Shown: one piece after another, positions 45,654-55,151 of the stretch
How positions within the stretch are numbered: position 1 is the stretch's first letter
How the letters are laid out: each line of letters begins with the position of its first letter
NCBI RefSeq assembly: GCF_024347535.1
Contig: NZ_AP025498.1
Span: 372,001 to 436,000 of the forward strand
Reading direction: 5' to 3'
Origin: Vibrio kanaloae
Lineage (GTDB): Bacteria; Pseudomonadota; Gammaproteobacteria; Enterobacterales; Vibrionaceae
DNA length: 64,000 bases
Made by a program: the position numbers and the translations under genes
Notes under the pieces: model-generated
What the model was told of the DNA's origin: nothing
Databases searched by the model: none
Seen by the model: only the letters and a program-made list of their open reading frames with translations

Positions 45654-47504
45654 TTAAGCGTTTGATGTTTGGTCAAGATCATCGGCAATGAAGCCTCCTG
45701 TCTGGTGGCTCCACAACTGTGCATAGATACCATTGTGCAGAATGAGCTCTTGGTGAGTGCCTTCTTCAACGATCTTGCCTTCATCGAGTACGATTAGGCG
45801 ATCCATCGCAGCGATGGTCGACAAACGGTGTGCAATCGCAATCACTGTCTTGCCTTCCATTAGTTCAATCAAACTTTCCTGAATGGCTGCTTCGACTTCT
45901 GAATCGAGTGCTGAAGTTGCTTCATCGAGAACAAGAAGTGGAGCATTCTTCAGCAGTACGCGAGAGATAGCGACACGTTGACGTTGACCACCAGAAAGCT
46001 TAACACCACGCTCACCCACTTGTGCATCGTAACCAACATTACCAAATGGGTCGGTTAGCGTTTCGATGAACTCATGTGCGTGCGCTTGCTCGGTTGCGGC
46101 ATACACTTCTTCATCCGATGCTTCCGGACGACCGTAAAGAATGTTGTCTTTGATTGAGCGGTGGAGCAGTGAAGTATCTTGAGTCACCATACCAATGTTG
46201 CTACGTAGAGAGTCTTGCGTGACCGCTGATATCTCTTGGTCATCAATCAGAATGCGGCCGCTTTCTACATCATGGAAGCGTAATAGCAAATTAACTAAGG
46301 TCGACTTACCCGCGCCAGAACGGCCAACTAAGCCTACTTTTTCGCCTGGTTTGATATTAAGGTTCAGACGATTAATAACACCTTTATTTTCACCGTAGTT
46401 AAAGCTCACATTGTCGAAGTGAATGCCACCTTGTGTGACTACGAGAGGTTTCGCATCTTCTTTGTCTTCGATAGCGATGGATTTGGAGAGCGTTTTAATG
46501 CCATCAATCACGGTTCCTAGGTTTTCAAACAGGCCACCGATTTCCCACATGATCCATTTCGACATGCCATTAATACGCAAAGCTAAGCTGACTGCAATCG
46601 CAATGGCACCCACGGTGATCGCGTTATCTAGCCACAAGTAGATAGAGATCCCCGCAATGCTGAACACCAGTAAGTAGTTAGCAAACTCAACCAATATGTT
46701 GAAACCTGTTACCAAGCGCATCTGTCGATGTACGGTGTCTAAGAAGCTCTCCATGCCTTCTTCTGCGTATTCGGTTTCTCTTTTGCTGTGTGAGAACAGT
46801 TTGACGGTTGCGATATTGGTGTAGCTATCGACAATACGGCCCGTCATCAGCGATCGAGCATCGGCTTGTTCTGAAGATACGTCTTTAAGCTTTGGCACGA
46901 AATGCAGTTGAATGCCGACGTAAATAAATAACCAAATCAACATCGGTGCCATTAAGCGCCAATCTGATTCAGCAAGCATGAACAGCATCGCCGTGAAGTA
47001 AACTGTTACGTAAACAAACACATCGACCATCTTGGTCACGGTTTCACGCACCGCAAGCGAGGTTTGCATTACTTTGGTGGCTACACGCCCGGCGAAATCA
47101 TCTTGATAAAAGGACAGGCTTTGCTTCAAAAGGTAGCGGTGCGCTAACCAACGAATCGACATTGGGTAGTTGCCCAGTAAAGTTTGGTGAAGCAATAGCG
47201 AGTAAACACTGATCAAGATTGGCATCACAACCAACAGCAGAATACCGAGCCCCATCAATGTCGACTCGTTGTCTGCTAAGAAAGTGTCTGGGTTACTTGT
47301 TGATAGCCAGTCAACCAGTTGCCCCATGTAACCGAACAGCGCAACTTCGATGATCGCGATGGTCATTGTCATCAACCCGAGTATTATCAACGGCTTTTCA
47401 AAGCCCCGAGTGTAATGGCGACAGAATGCTAGTATTCCAGTGGGAGGTTGTATTGGCTCTCCCTTTGGAAAGGCTTCGGTAAAGCCTTCAAATTTCTTGT
47501 ACAT
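45654..47504 (-). CDS. ABC exporter, MsbA/multidrug-type half transporter
   Basis: About 616 residues: a six-helix membrane domain (~35-340) fused to an ATPase with Walker A GRSGAGKSTLVNL, signature VKLSGGQRQRVAISR and Walker B LLVLDEATSALD. It would act as a homodimer exporting lipids or drugs. AAAGGAAA lies just before the ATG at 47504, which I prefer to a GTG at 47525. No partner half-transporter or regulator is adjacent. The substrate is not predictable. Confidence 0.9.
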   Translation of the reverse strand: MYKKFEGFTEAFPKGEPIQPPTGILAFCRHYTRGFEKPLIILGLMTMTIAIIEVALFGYMGQLVDWLSTSNPDTFLADNESTLMGLGILLLVVMPILISVYSLLLHQTLLGNYPMSIRWLAHRYLLKQSLSFYQDDFAGRVATKVMQTSLAVRETVTKMVDVFVYVTVYFTAMLFMLAESDWRLMAPMLIWLFIYVGIQLHFVPKLKDVSSEQADARSLMTGRIVDSYTNIATVKLFSHSKRETEYAEEGMESFLDTVHRQMRLVTGFNILVEFANYLLVFSIAGISIYLWLDNAITVGAIAIAVSLALRINGMSKWIMWEIGGLFENLGTVIDGIKTLSKSIAIEDKEDAKPLVVTQGGIHFDNVSFNYGENKGVINRLNLNIKPGEKVGLVGRSGAGKSTLVNLLLRFHDVESGRILIDDQEISAVTQDSLRSNIGMVTQDTSLLHRSIKDNILYGRPEASDEEVYAATEQAHAHEFIETLTDPFGNVGYDAQVGERGVKLSGGQRQRVAISRVLLKNAPLLVLDEATSALDSEVEAAIQESLIELMEGKTVIAIAHRLSTIAAMDRLIVLDEGKIVEEGTHQELILHNGIYAQLWSHQTGGFIADDLDQTSNA

Positions 47505-47975
47505 AAATTTCCTTTTGTAAGCCACTGCATCACGATGTGCAGTTATGTTTTTATAAGTACGATTTGAGTTCTATAAGCATTAGCGTTACGTCGTTCGAGG
47601 GGGGTTGTTTGAAGAAAACGTAAAGAGTGTTTTTAAATACGTCTATTTTAGATTGAATTAGACAGGAAAAAATTAAGCTTATTTCAAACGTAATTGATTG
47701 TTATGCAACGGTGATAATCCTAACGTTAAATGGATTAAATTGTAATCAAAACTCGTGGTTAGCTAGAAAGTGAAGTCAGAATATTTATTCAACAAGTTCC
47801 TTAATTGATATGCACGCAGTTGGTTCTTTCTGATGTGATGTTATATCGCAGTAAAAATAACGGAATAATTAAACTTATGCAGTTATTGTGTGGGATAAAT
47901 ATTCAAATCATTATTATTTTCAGTGAATCTTGTTGTAACAAGTTGTTTACACTTCTGAGTAAATAAAAGATAGGG
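47505..47975. other. Divergent intergenic region, no gene seen
   Basis: About 470 AT-rich bases between the ABC exporter and ctlX, which must hold both promoters. No palindromic operator or RNA was recognised. Confidence 0.5.
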
Positions 47976-47984
47976 ATGGTTGAT

Positions 47985-48959
47985 ATGTTAAACCTACACA
48001 AGAAATCACTGCGTATTACTAATGTTCAAAACGCCAATTGCGTTGTTATGGTTCCGCCAAAAGAATTTCGATTTAACGAAGAAACTGCACGTGATAATGA
48101 GTTCCAGCACAGAGTTAACTTGACCGAATCTGAGATTAAGCTAGAGACGATGGCTGAGTTTAAGGAGATGGTGGCCTCGTTGCGTAAAGAAGGTGTGCAA
48201 GTTGTAGAGTTTGATTACCCCGAGTTAGGAGTAGAAACACCTGATGCTGTTTTTCCTAATAATTGGTTTAGCACTTGTGGCGATGGTAGTTTGTTCACTT
48301 TCCCTATGGCGTGTGAAAACCGTCAGCATGAAGTAAAGCCACACGCCTTAATTGAAGCGCTAGAAGCCTCAGGTCGTATTGTTAATCATAATGAGTCGCT
48401 AGAGTCTTATGTTGCACAGGGCTCTTATCTAGAGAGTACTGGCGTTATGGTTATCGATCATATTAATAAGACGATCTACGCTGCGCTTTCTCAGCGTTGC
48501 GACCGTGAAGTGTTAGAAGATTACGCTAAGCGTATTGGTTACTCTCGCGTGGTCTCATTTCAAACGGCACTACCGTCTGGTCAGCCGATTTATCACACTA
48601 ATGTGATGATGGCGATTGGTGATAATTTCTGCGTGATTTGCGATGAAGTGATTCCTGAATTTGAGCGTCGCTTTGTTGTGAAGTCACTTGCTAAAGATAA
48701 ACAGGTTATCTCTATTTCCATAGATCAGATGAATCGGTTCTGTGGCAACATCCTGCAGTTGGAGACAGTGAATGGCGATAAGGTAATCGCAATGTCTCAA
48801 TCGGCATATGATGCTTTTTCTCCAGCGCAATTAACTCAGCTTGCAACGCATGGAAAGCTGTTGCCATTTAACGTAAAAACCATCGAAGACATCGGTGGTG
48901 GTTCAGTTCGTTGTATGTTGGGTGAGGTGTTCTTACCAACGCGAATTAATCGCTTGTAA
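47985..48959 (+). CDS. ctlX: Citrulline/arginine hydrolase, CtlX-type (amidinotransferase fold)
   Basis: About 324 residues of the guanidine-modifying superfamily. Visible catalytic parts are ETPDAVFPNNWFST, the histidine in IYHTNVMMAIGD, and the terminal cysteine in GGGSVRCMLGEVFLP. The length and the N-terminus (ITNVQNANCVVMVPP) fit citrulline-utilisation hydrolases, which release ammonia from citrulline to give N-carbamoyl-type or glutamate-bound products. AGGGA lies 8 bases before the ATG at 47985; another ATG at 47976 is also open. Single gene with its own terminator. The exact substrate is not certain. Confidence 0.82.
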   Translation: MLNLHKKSLRITNVQNANCVVMVPPKEFRFNEETARDNEFQHRVNLTESEIKLETMAEFKEMVASLRKEGVQVVEFDYPELGVETPDAVFPNNWFSTCGDGSLFTFPMACENRQHEVKPHALIEALEASGRIVNHNESLESYVAQGSYLESTGVMVIDHINKTIYAALSQRCDREVLEDYAKRIGYSRVVSFQTALPSGQPIYHTNVMMAIGDNFCVICDEVIPEFERRFVVKSLAKDKQVISISIDQMNRFCGNILQLETVNGDKVIAMSQSAYDAFSPAQLTQLATHGKLLPFNVKTIEDIGGGSVRCMLGEVFLPTRINRL

Positions 48960-48989
48960 CACGCCATCGGTCTTTGATAATAACCGGTT

Positions 48990-49020
48990 AATACCATTCT
49001 ATTCGTAGAGTGGTATTTTT
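48990..49020 (+). terminator. ctlX terminator
   Basis: 12-bp stem AATACCATTCTA / TAGAGTGGTATT (one G-T pair) with loop TTCG, followed by a T run. Confidence 0.88.
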
Positions 49021-49047
49021 GTCTTTAGCCTTGAAGACAAGTGTTCA

Positions 49048-49677
49048 TTAGGTGCTCGTGAAAGCTCTGTGCTCGATAAACTGAGCAGATAGCGTGACCA
49101 CTTCCTTGGAATACACAAGTGCAGTGTGATTGAGCTTGAGGGCACAGGTGTCGGTAGCGCCTCTTAGGTTCGCGTCTTCAAGTGTGACCGTACCGTCACC
49201 TGGGTTTCTGCCTAATACAATACGTCCGACTCCGGTATCGTAGGTGCCAGTGATAACACCAATCGGTACTTCGATATCGTAATCACCCAAACCATCACTT
49301 AAGATTATTTCACTCGAACCAAAGATAAATCCAAGCCCATGATTCGACAGTGTCTTAGCGATGGTTGCTCCATTGTGCGGGGTGCCCGCAGTGATGATGC
49401 AGGTGTCAGAGAACTTGGGTTGATAGAATTTAAAGTAGTGGCGAATGAGTAACCCACCAAGTGAGTGACCAAAAAAGTAAACTTCATCGTGTTCATCAAA
49501 ACGAGCGTTTACAAAGCGATTGAGGCGCTTAGCGGCAGAAGGAAAACGTAAAGAGTTGTAGGCAAACTTGTGCGTTATAAAGCCACGCTTTTTAAAACTC
49601 TTATCCAGATACTGCATGATCAACGCAGGCATATACAGACCATGAATTAAAACTATATGTTTGTTTTTATTATTCAT
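49048..49677 (-). CDS. Alpha/beta hydrolase, lipase-like
   Basis: A 209-residue cytoplasmic protein with the nucleophile elbow GHSLGG (FFGHSLGGLLIRHYF, residues ~68-82), the N-terminal oxyanion loop LIHGLYMP and a likely catalytic histidine in LKLNHTALVYS. No signal peptide. Related proteins are called PGAP1-like or triacylglycerol lipase family. Its substrate is unknown. The coding strand contains an iteron-like motif at 49614-49622. Confidence 0.85.
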   Translation of the reverse strand: MNNKNKHIVLIHGLYMPALIMQYLDKSFKKRGFITHKFAYNSLRFPSAAKRLNRFVNARFDEHDEVYFFGHSLGGLLIRHYFKFYQPKFSDTCIITAGTPHNGATIAKTLSNHGLGFIFGSSEIILSDGLGDYDIEVPIGVITGTYDTGVGRIVLGRNPGDGTVTLEDANLRGATDTCALKLNHTALVYSKEVVTLSAQFIEHRAFTST

Positions 49678-49891
49678 TTTTGTCCTCCGTCTGATGATGC
49701 ATTCCAGTATATTGAGTCACCAATTTAAACTCAATAAAACTTATTGTGAATGAGAGACAATTGACGGTCATAAAGCGTGAGTTCTTTTGAATGGTATAGC
49801 TAGCAGAAAGTGAATGATTTTTAATTGAAAGAGGGATAACTATTTTAGCCCTCTTTCTGAGCCTATTGATGATGCTCCACAAGAGGGAACT

Positions 49892-50467
49892 TTACTTTTG
49901 TGTGTCTTCAGTTTTCACAAGAGTAGTGTGGATAGTTTCATCTTTAAGTTCCGGTTCGACTAAAACCTTGATCACGCCTTTTTGTAGGATCAGGTTATTA
50001 GGGTAAGTGATGATGTTGCCCGAACTGTGTCGGAGAATCACGTGGAACATGGTGATATCGATGATCACGCCGCTGATGTCTTCGTCTTTCTCTGCGACTT
50101 TTACTTTGTCACCAATACGATACGGGAACACAAAGAATATCAGTACGCTGGCTGTGAGGTTACTTAAAATTGACCACTGTGCAAACAACGCGACACCGAG
50201 CACCGCAAATATGGAGGATAAAAACAGGGAGATGTCGCCAAAACCTAAGTTTAGGATAATAGTAAAAATAGCGGTGAAGAGTAGAAACAGAGTGATATTG
50301 AAACATTTAAGCACGGACTGTTTACGCTTCAATGCGACACGCTTATTTTTTGCTAGTGCTTCGATCCAATTCTGACCTAAGCGTTTTATCACCCAATACA
50401 AAACGATAAGAAGCAAGCCTAAACCTGCTTGTTTAAACCACATATTTGATTGTAAATACTCAACCAT
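49892..50467 (-). CDS. Small mechanosensitive (MscS-like) channel
   Basis: About 191 residues: two or three membrane helices (~9-28, ~52-78, ~85-105) and the MscS pore-lining and beta domain (LFAQWSILSNLTASVLIFFV, FPYRIGDKVKV, ITYPNNLILQKGVIKVL). It is shorter than MscS (286 residues) and lacks the C-terminal alpha/beta domain. Its ATG shares an A with the upstream stop (TAATG) and GAGG lies 8 bases before, so I chose 50467 over an upstream start at 50533. It is coupled to the ZntB-like transporter. Confidence 0.87.
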   Translation of the reverse strand: MVEYLQSNMWFKQAGLGLLLIVLYWVIKRLGQNWIEALAKNKRVALKRKQSVLKCFNITLFLLFTAIFTIILNLGFGDISLFLSSIFAVLGVALFAQWSILSNLTASVLIFFVFPYRIGDKVKVAEKDEDISGVIIDITMFHVILRHSSGNIITYPNNLILQKGVIKVLVEPELKDETIHTTLVKTEDTQK

Positions 50468-51402
50468 TAAATAAACCTCAATTTTCTCAAAATAACGACT
50501 TCTATCGCCACGATCATGATTAGCCCAACACAAAACAGTGGGAATGCCACTGGGTTCTCTGTTCCTGGAATACCGGCAATATTGACACCGAGTAAACCGG
50601 TGAAGAAACCAGCTGGTAGGAAAATACCTGCAATGATCGAAAATAGGTATGTATTTCTATTCATTTTTTCAGCTTGATGCTGACTTCGGGTAGCAAAAAA
50701 TACATTAATCTGATCGATGTAAAATTCAATCGATTCATTAATTCTCAGCATGGTGTCGAGACTGTTTTTTATATGACTGTTGTGTTTGTTGAGAGGAGTC
50801 GGTAGTTCATTCATTAAATCTTCGAAGACGTATTTCTGTGGTTTCAAATAACGTCTTAATTTGAGTAGCCTTGAATGCAGAGCGTTGATGGATTTTATAT
50901 CGATATGGGAGTCAGACTCCAGATCGTCAATCAGTTGTTCTACAGGCGTTAAGAAGTTCGAAATGTAGTGGTTTATTCCACGTATCATTCCAAGCAAAAC
51001 ATCTGGCAGTGATGTTGGGCCTTGGTTTTGTTTAAGGTCGGAGAGTAAATTGCTGACTGCTTTCGAAGGGACTTTGCGCGTTGATATTAAGGTGCCTTTG
51101 TACCATAAGATGCGTAGGCTCAGCATATCATCGGGATTAGCACCTTCGTTTAGGTTAATGCCTCGTAGGATAATTAGAAAACAATCATGGCCAAACTGTT
51201 CAAATCGAGGACGAGTGTCATCTGCGAGCAGAGAATCCACAATAGCGTTCGAAACTGTATTATTTTGAAGCCATTCTCGTAACCCTTCAGCATCTCTTTG
51301 GCAGTGATACCAAGTCGCTTGTTCGAATGGTTCTGGGGTGGTGTTGTGTTCATGTGCCACCCCCTCTGAAAATTGCCAGCTTGAAATTATGAAAGCGTCC
51401 AT
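50467..51402 (-). CDS. CorA/ZntB-family metal transporter
   Basis: A 311-residue protein: a long soluble N-terminal funnel domain and two C-terminal membrane helices with the loop motif GVN (FFTGLLGVNIAGIPGTENP, residues ~268-286). ZntB-type proteins move zinc, and CorA moves magnesium; GVN instead of GMN fits ZntB-like members. It is translationally coupled to the small MscS-like channel downstream, an uncommon pairing that suggests they respond to the same osmotic or ionic change. Metal unknown. Confidence 0.87.
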   Translation of the reverse strand: MDAFIISSWQFSEGVAHEHNTTPEPFEQATWYHCQRDAEGLREWLQNNTVSNAIVDSLLADDTRPRFEQFGHDCFLIILRGINLNEGANPDDMLSLRILWYKGTLISTRKVPSKAVSNLLSDLKQNQGPTSLPDVLLGMIRGINHYISNFLTPVEQLIDDLESDSHIDIKSINALHSRLLKLRRYLKPQKYVFEDLMNELPTPLNKHNSHIKNSLDTMLRINESIEFYIDQINVFFATRSQHQAEKMNRNTYLFSIIAGIFLPAGFFTGLLGVNIAGIPGTENPVAFPLFCVGLIMIVAIEVVILRKLRFI

Positions 51403-51981
51403 TCGTCGATCCTTAATGATATGAGGTATATCGAAATGACGGTGCCATTTAAGGCGCCATACTGAGCACGGTTTAATGAGGTTAGTTTGTTTTTGTGAGT
51501 AGTATGAACTCTCTTTGTTTTCTCGAACAAATGTAGCTCATTGTTTAGTCATTATAAATTAGCATTAGAGTACAGCGTTAGCGATGGATAAAAGAGAAAA
51601 GACCGAGGTATTTTATTTGTACGCAGGAGATAAATCGATGACAGTAAGTCGCTTTTTACCATCACTAACATAACGACAAGCACAAGCTTGACGACACGAG
51701 ATATTCAGTCAGGCTAAATACACACTCTCTAACATTCAGTCTAGTCTGTTATGGCGAAAGCTCTAATTGGAGCTGTGTCACTTCAGAGCGTTAGAGTTTC
51801 AGAGTGTTGAAGTTAGTTTATTAGAGATGGCTGGTTATGCGATAGGTTGAGAGGTTTGAATGATGAAATTGACTATAGGGGTGAGAACGGTACAAATTCA
51901 CTTTACTGAGTGACCTTCATGACAAGGTGGAACAGCAAAGTGAATGAGTATGTTTAGCTTATTCTATGTGACTCAATCACA
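51403..51981. other. Intergenic region without a recognised gene
   Basis: About 580 bases between the ZntB-like gene and the outer-membrane barrel gene. No frame with a ribosome site, RNA or clear repeat was seen. A small RNA cannot be excluded. Confidence 0.5.
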
Positions 51982-52551
51982 TTAGAAGTTGTATGAACCA
52001 CCGAAGCTAATGCTGTTGAAGGCAAGTGTTTTGTCTTCTTTCTTAAAGCCGTAGTCGTTCTCAACACTAACTGCATCTGCTTGCGAAATTAGGCGCAGTG
52101 TTAAATGTTCAATCGGCGTGTATTCAACACCAACACCAAAGTGGAAGCCAGTACCACTGTCGTCATCGTAACCAGCACTCTTGTTTGCGTTTAGGTCAAC
52201 AGAACTTAAACCAGCCAATACGAATGGGCGGATTGTGTTGTCGAATGTGTAACCGATGTTTGCGGATGCAGAGATAGATGTCGGTGACAATTTAGCCGCC
52301 CCCTTTTTGTAGTTTGCGTAATCGTTGTAGCCAAGTTCAACACCAACGATACGGTTGAATTGGTAACCGCCGTATAGGTTGTAGCCCATGCCGTTTGAAT
52401 CTAAACTACCTTGACCATCTGTATCAGAATCTTGGTAGAGACTAAGTCCGCCACCAATGTACGCACCACTGTCAGTACCTGCTGCTAAAGCTGGAAGAGA
52501 AACCGCGCTGATTAACCCTAGTGCTAATGCTGATTTCGTTATCTTGTTCAT
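51982..52551 (-). CDS. Outer-membrane beta-barrel protein, OmpA/Ail-like
   Basis: A 189-residue protein with a signal peptide cleaved after SLPALAA, alternating beta strands (GAYIGGGLSLYQDS, YNLYGGYQFNRIVGVELGYND, FHFGVGVEYTPIEHLTLRL) and a terminal phenylalanine (SFGGSYNF), the usual barrel-assembly signal. Eight strands are likely. It has no peptidoglycan-binding OmpA domain. Function may be adhesion, porin activity or structural; nothing near it helps. Confidence 0.88.
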   Translation of the reverse strand: MNKITKSALALGLISAVSLPALAAGTDSGAYIGGGLSLYQDSDTDGQGSLDSNGMGYNLYGGYQFNRIVGVELGYNDYANYKKGAAKLSPTSISASANIGYTFDNTIRPFVLAGLSSVDLNANKSAGYDDDSGTGFHFGVGVEYTPIEHLTLRLISQADAVSVENDYGFKKEDKTLAFNSISFGGSYNF

Positions 52552-52766
52552 CTTTGTTACTCACTCTGTCATGTTTTTCAATGTGATTGTCGGTCACTGT
52601 CAATTTTTAATACTTGTTGTTTTTGGCTACTCGGCCGTTGTTGAATATTATCCCTGAGTCTTTTGCTCATTACTGTATGGCTTTGTAAGTTGAATCGTTA
52701 CATAGTGGGTGGATTACACATCGAGTTGCTTATATGAGTCAGCCAGATTATGACAAGGAGAAAAAG

Positions 52767-53306
52767 ATGTTAACGAGACAGAAGACGGGTTTGGTGGTTG
52801 TGGATGTGCAAGGCAAACTCGCGCGCCTTGTTGATGAGAGCGATACCCTGATTTCTAATTGTGGAAAGCTGATTGAAGGAGCACAGGTTTTAGGTCTTCC
52901 TATTGTGAGCTTGGAGCAGAACCCAGAGAAGTTGGGGGCTACCGTTAGCGAGTTGAATGACTTGTTGGGCGAAGCTAAGCCGATACCAAAATTTACGTTC
53001 AACGCGTGTAACGAGCCCAAGTTTGTTGAGGCAGTGCAAGCCAAGGATGTGGATACGTGGTTGGTGTGTGGCATAGAGGCTCATATCTGTGTTTATCAAA
53101 CTGCCATTGGTTTGCTGGATCTTGGGTACAAGGTTCAGGTAGTTGGTGACTGTGTTAGTTCACGAACCGCGCTTAATAAGAAGTTGGCTATCCGAAGATT
53201 GGCTGGCTCTGGTGTTCTAATCACAGGATTGGAAATGAGCTTATACGAGCTCGTGAAAGACTGCCGCGCCTCTGAGTTCAAGCAAGTCCTATCCTTGATT
53301 CGTTAA
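52767..53306 (+). CDS. Isochorismatase-family hydrolase (YcaC-like)
   Basis: About 179 residues. The cysteine hydrolase triad is visible: D in VVDVQGKLARLV, K in IPKFTFNAC, and C in VCGIEAHICVYQT. AAGGAG lies 5 bases before the ATG at 52767, so the in-frame ATG at 52734 is rejected. Family members act on amides, nicotinamide-like compounds or isochorismate; without a siderophore cluster here, a small-amide hydrolase is likelier. Single gene. Confidence 0.9.
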   Translation: MLTRQKTGLVVVDVQGKLARLVDESDTLISNCGKLIEGAQVLGLPIVSLEQNPEKLGATVSELNDLLGEAKPIPKFTFNACNEPKFVEAVQAKDVDTWLVCGIEAHICVYQTAIGLLDLGYKVQVVGDCVSSRTALNKKLAIRRLAGSGVLITGLEMSLYELVKDCRASEFKQVLSLIR

Positions 53307-53528
53307 TCATTCTCTTAAAGCCGCTGATTTGAATAATCTAATCATGTTTATCAGAGGAGCAAGTTAGACAACACATCGGTGATTGGGTATTTAAAAACTT
53401 AATGGCTGATGTGTGTCAGAAGTTGGGTGTCAAGTTATCAGTGCCAGCGGAACAACAAGCGAGTGCGCTCCCCGTCTCCTTATTACCGATCTATTAATAA
53501 AAATATTATGTGATTTACCTCTCACTTA

Positions 53529-53550
53529 TTTACTTAGCGCGCTAAGTAAA
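53529..53550. promoter_or_regulatory. MarR-family operator, perfect palindrome
   Basis: A perfect 22-bp palindrome with half-site TTTACTTAGCG. It lies 40 bases upstream of the MarR gene and is probably its autoregulatory operator. Confidence 0.8.
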
Positions 53551-53557
53551 GTAAAGT

Positions 53558-53575
53558 GGTTAGCACGCTAAGTAA
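53558..53575. promoter_or_regulatory. MarR-family operator, second copy
   Basis: GGTTAGCACGCTAAGTAA repeats the palindrome core TTAGC-N2-GCTAA of the upstream copy. It ends 14 bases before the regulator ATG, where binding would block transcription or translation start. Confidence 0.75.
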
Positions 53576-53589
53576 TTGAGGTTTTCATC

Positions 53590-54063
53590 ATGGTTCAAGA
53601 CACCCACAGTCTTAAAGATCTTTCTCTGGCCGAGCAACTTGCTCGCGTTTCTCGTCTATGGAAAATGGTCGCTGACCGTGAACTCGCACCGCTTGGTCTT
53701 ACGCACCCACGTTGGACGGCGCTATGGAAACTGCAACGCCTCGGTGACAACGTGAGCCAGAAAAAGCTCTCGGAAGCGCTCGAGATTGAATTGCCATCAT
53801 TAATGAGAACGTTGAATCAATTAGAACAGCAATCGCTCATCACTCGACACTGCTGTGCTAGTGACAAACGTGCTCGAATTGTGGGTCTTACCGATGACGG
53901 TAAGTCGTTAATCAAGAAAATGGAAGCTCGCATTATTCAAGTTCGTCGCCAGTTGCTCAATAGTATCGATGATGACGAGATGAAAAAGCTCTCTTTCATT
54001 CTTGAACAAATTACCCATAACGCCCTTGATGCTCTTAGCGAAAAGTCAGAAACCACACAATAA
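53590..54063 (+). CDS. MarR/SlyA-family regulator of the efflux operon
   Basis: A 157-residue winged-helix regulator (HPRWTALWKLQRLG, VSQKKLSEALEIELPSLMRTLNQLE, wing DKRARIVGLTDDG). It is the first gene of an operon with an HlyD-type adaptor and an inner-membrane efflux protein. The two palindromes just upstream are the obvious operators. Release would follow binding of an aromatic or other lipophilic compound. The two cysteines in RHCCASDKR could add redox sensing; that is speculation. Confidence 0.92.
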   Translation: MVQDTHSLKDLSLAEQLARVSRLWKMVADRELAPLGLTHPRWTALWKLQRLGDNVSQKKLSEALEIELPSLMRTLNQLEQQSLITRHCCASDKRARIVGLTDDGKSLIKKMEARIIQVRRQLLNSIDDDEMKKLSFILEQITHNALDALSEKSETTQ

Positions 54064-54080
54064 AAGAGAAGTTACTATCT

Positions 54081-55139
54081 ATGACCCCCGACGAAAAATT
54101 CGCGCGCTGGATTAAATTTTCCTGTTTCGGATTTGTTCTTGTTTTTGCATATTTTCTTGTTGCTGATCTCACCATGCCATTAACGCCTCAAGCAATGGCA
54201 ACCCGTGTCGTAACTAAAGTTGCACCTCAAGTCAGTGGACAAATCACCCACGTATATGTGAAAAACAACCAAGCTATCCATCAAGGAGATCTCCTATTTG
54301 AAATTAACCCAGCGTTTTATCAGCTTGCGGTTGAACAAGCTCAATTAAACCTTAAACAAGTTATCCAAAATAATGAGCAGCTTGACGCATCCATTGCTGC
54401 TGCCGAAGCGGATCTAAAAGCCAGTGGTATTCTTGCAAACCAAAAAAACCGTGAAGCAGAACGATTAAATGCGCTTTTCTCACGCCATGGTACTTCTCAA
54501 AAGTTACGCGATGACGCTCATAGCTCCGCCGTGGCGGCTAAAGCGAATGTTGCTGCTGCGAAGGCGCGTTTGAAAGAGTTACAAGTGAGTCGTGGTGAAA
54601 TCGACGATAGTAATGTCAGTATTCGTGTAGCTCAAAATCAATTAGAAAAAGCCAAGCTCAATCTTTCTTATACACAAGTGATTTCAGATCACGATGGTGT
54701 GATAACGAACTTACAGTTGAAAGCCGGTACCTATGCCAGTGCGGGTAGCCCATTGATTGCGCTAGTTTCAGATAACGTTGATGTTATCGCAGATTTTCGC
54801 GAAAAAAGTCTGCGTCACTTTTCAATCGATAGTCACGCCTTGATCGCGTTCGACAGCAAACCTGGACATGTCTTTAACGCACAAGTGAGTACTCTGGATG
54901 CGGGGGTCAGTGCGGGTCAATTTGCAGCCGACGGTAGTCTTGCAACACCAACAGACTCTAATCGCTGGGTGCGGGATGCACAACGAATGCGTGTGCATTT
55001 AGACATCGACAATGAACTCGTTAAGCAACTTCCATCTGGAGCCCGAGCTACGGTTCAATTGATCCCTAACAATGCGGTATTCGCATGGCTTGCGAAAGTA
55101 CAGATTCGTTTCCTCAGTGTTTTACACTACGTTTACTGA
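54081..55139 (+). CDS. HlyD/EmrA-type membrane fusion protein
   Basis: 352 residues: one N-terminal membrane helix (~12-30), a lipoyl-like half (VTKVAPQVSGQITHVYVKNNQ), a coiled coil (~85-190), the returning half (DGVITNLQLKAGTYASAGSPLIAL) and a beta-barrel end. It connects the inner-membrane protein downstream with an outer-membrane pore. It begins 17 bases after the MarR gene and ends 12 bases before the partner gene. Layout resembles AaeA. Confidence 0.9.
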   Translation: MTPDEKFARWIKFSCFGFVLVFAYFLVADLTMPLTPQAMATRVVTKVAPQVSGQITHVYVKNNQAIHQGDLLFEINPAFYQLAVEQAQLNLKQVIQNNEQLDASIAAAEADLKASGILANQKNREAERLNALFSRHGTSQKLRDDAHSSAVAAKANVAAAKARLKELQVSRGEIDDSNVSIRVAQNQLEKAKLNLSYTQVISDHDGVITNLQLKAGTYASAGSPLIALVSDNVDVIADFREKSLRHFSIDSHALIAFDSKPGHVFNAQVSTLDAGVSAGQFAADGSLATPTDSNRWVRDAQRMRVHLDIDNELVKQLPSGARATVQLIPNNAVFAWLAKVQIRFLSVLHYVY

Positions 55140-55151
55140 TCAGGAGGTGGC

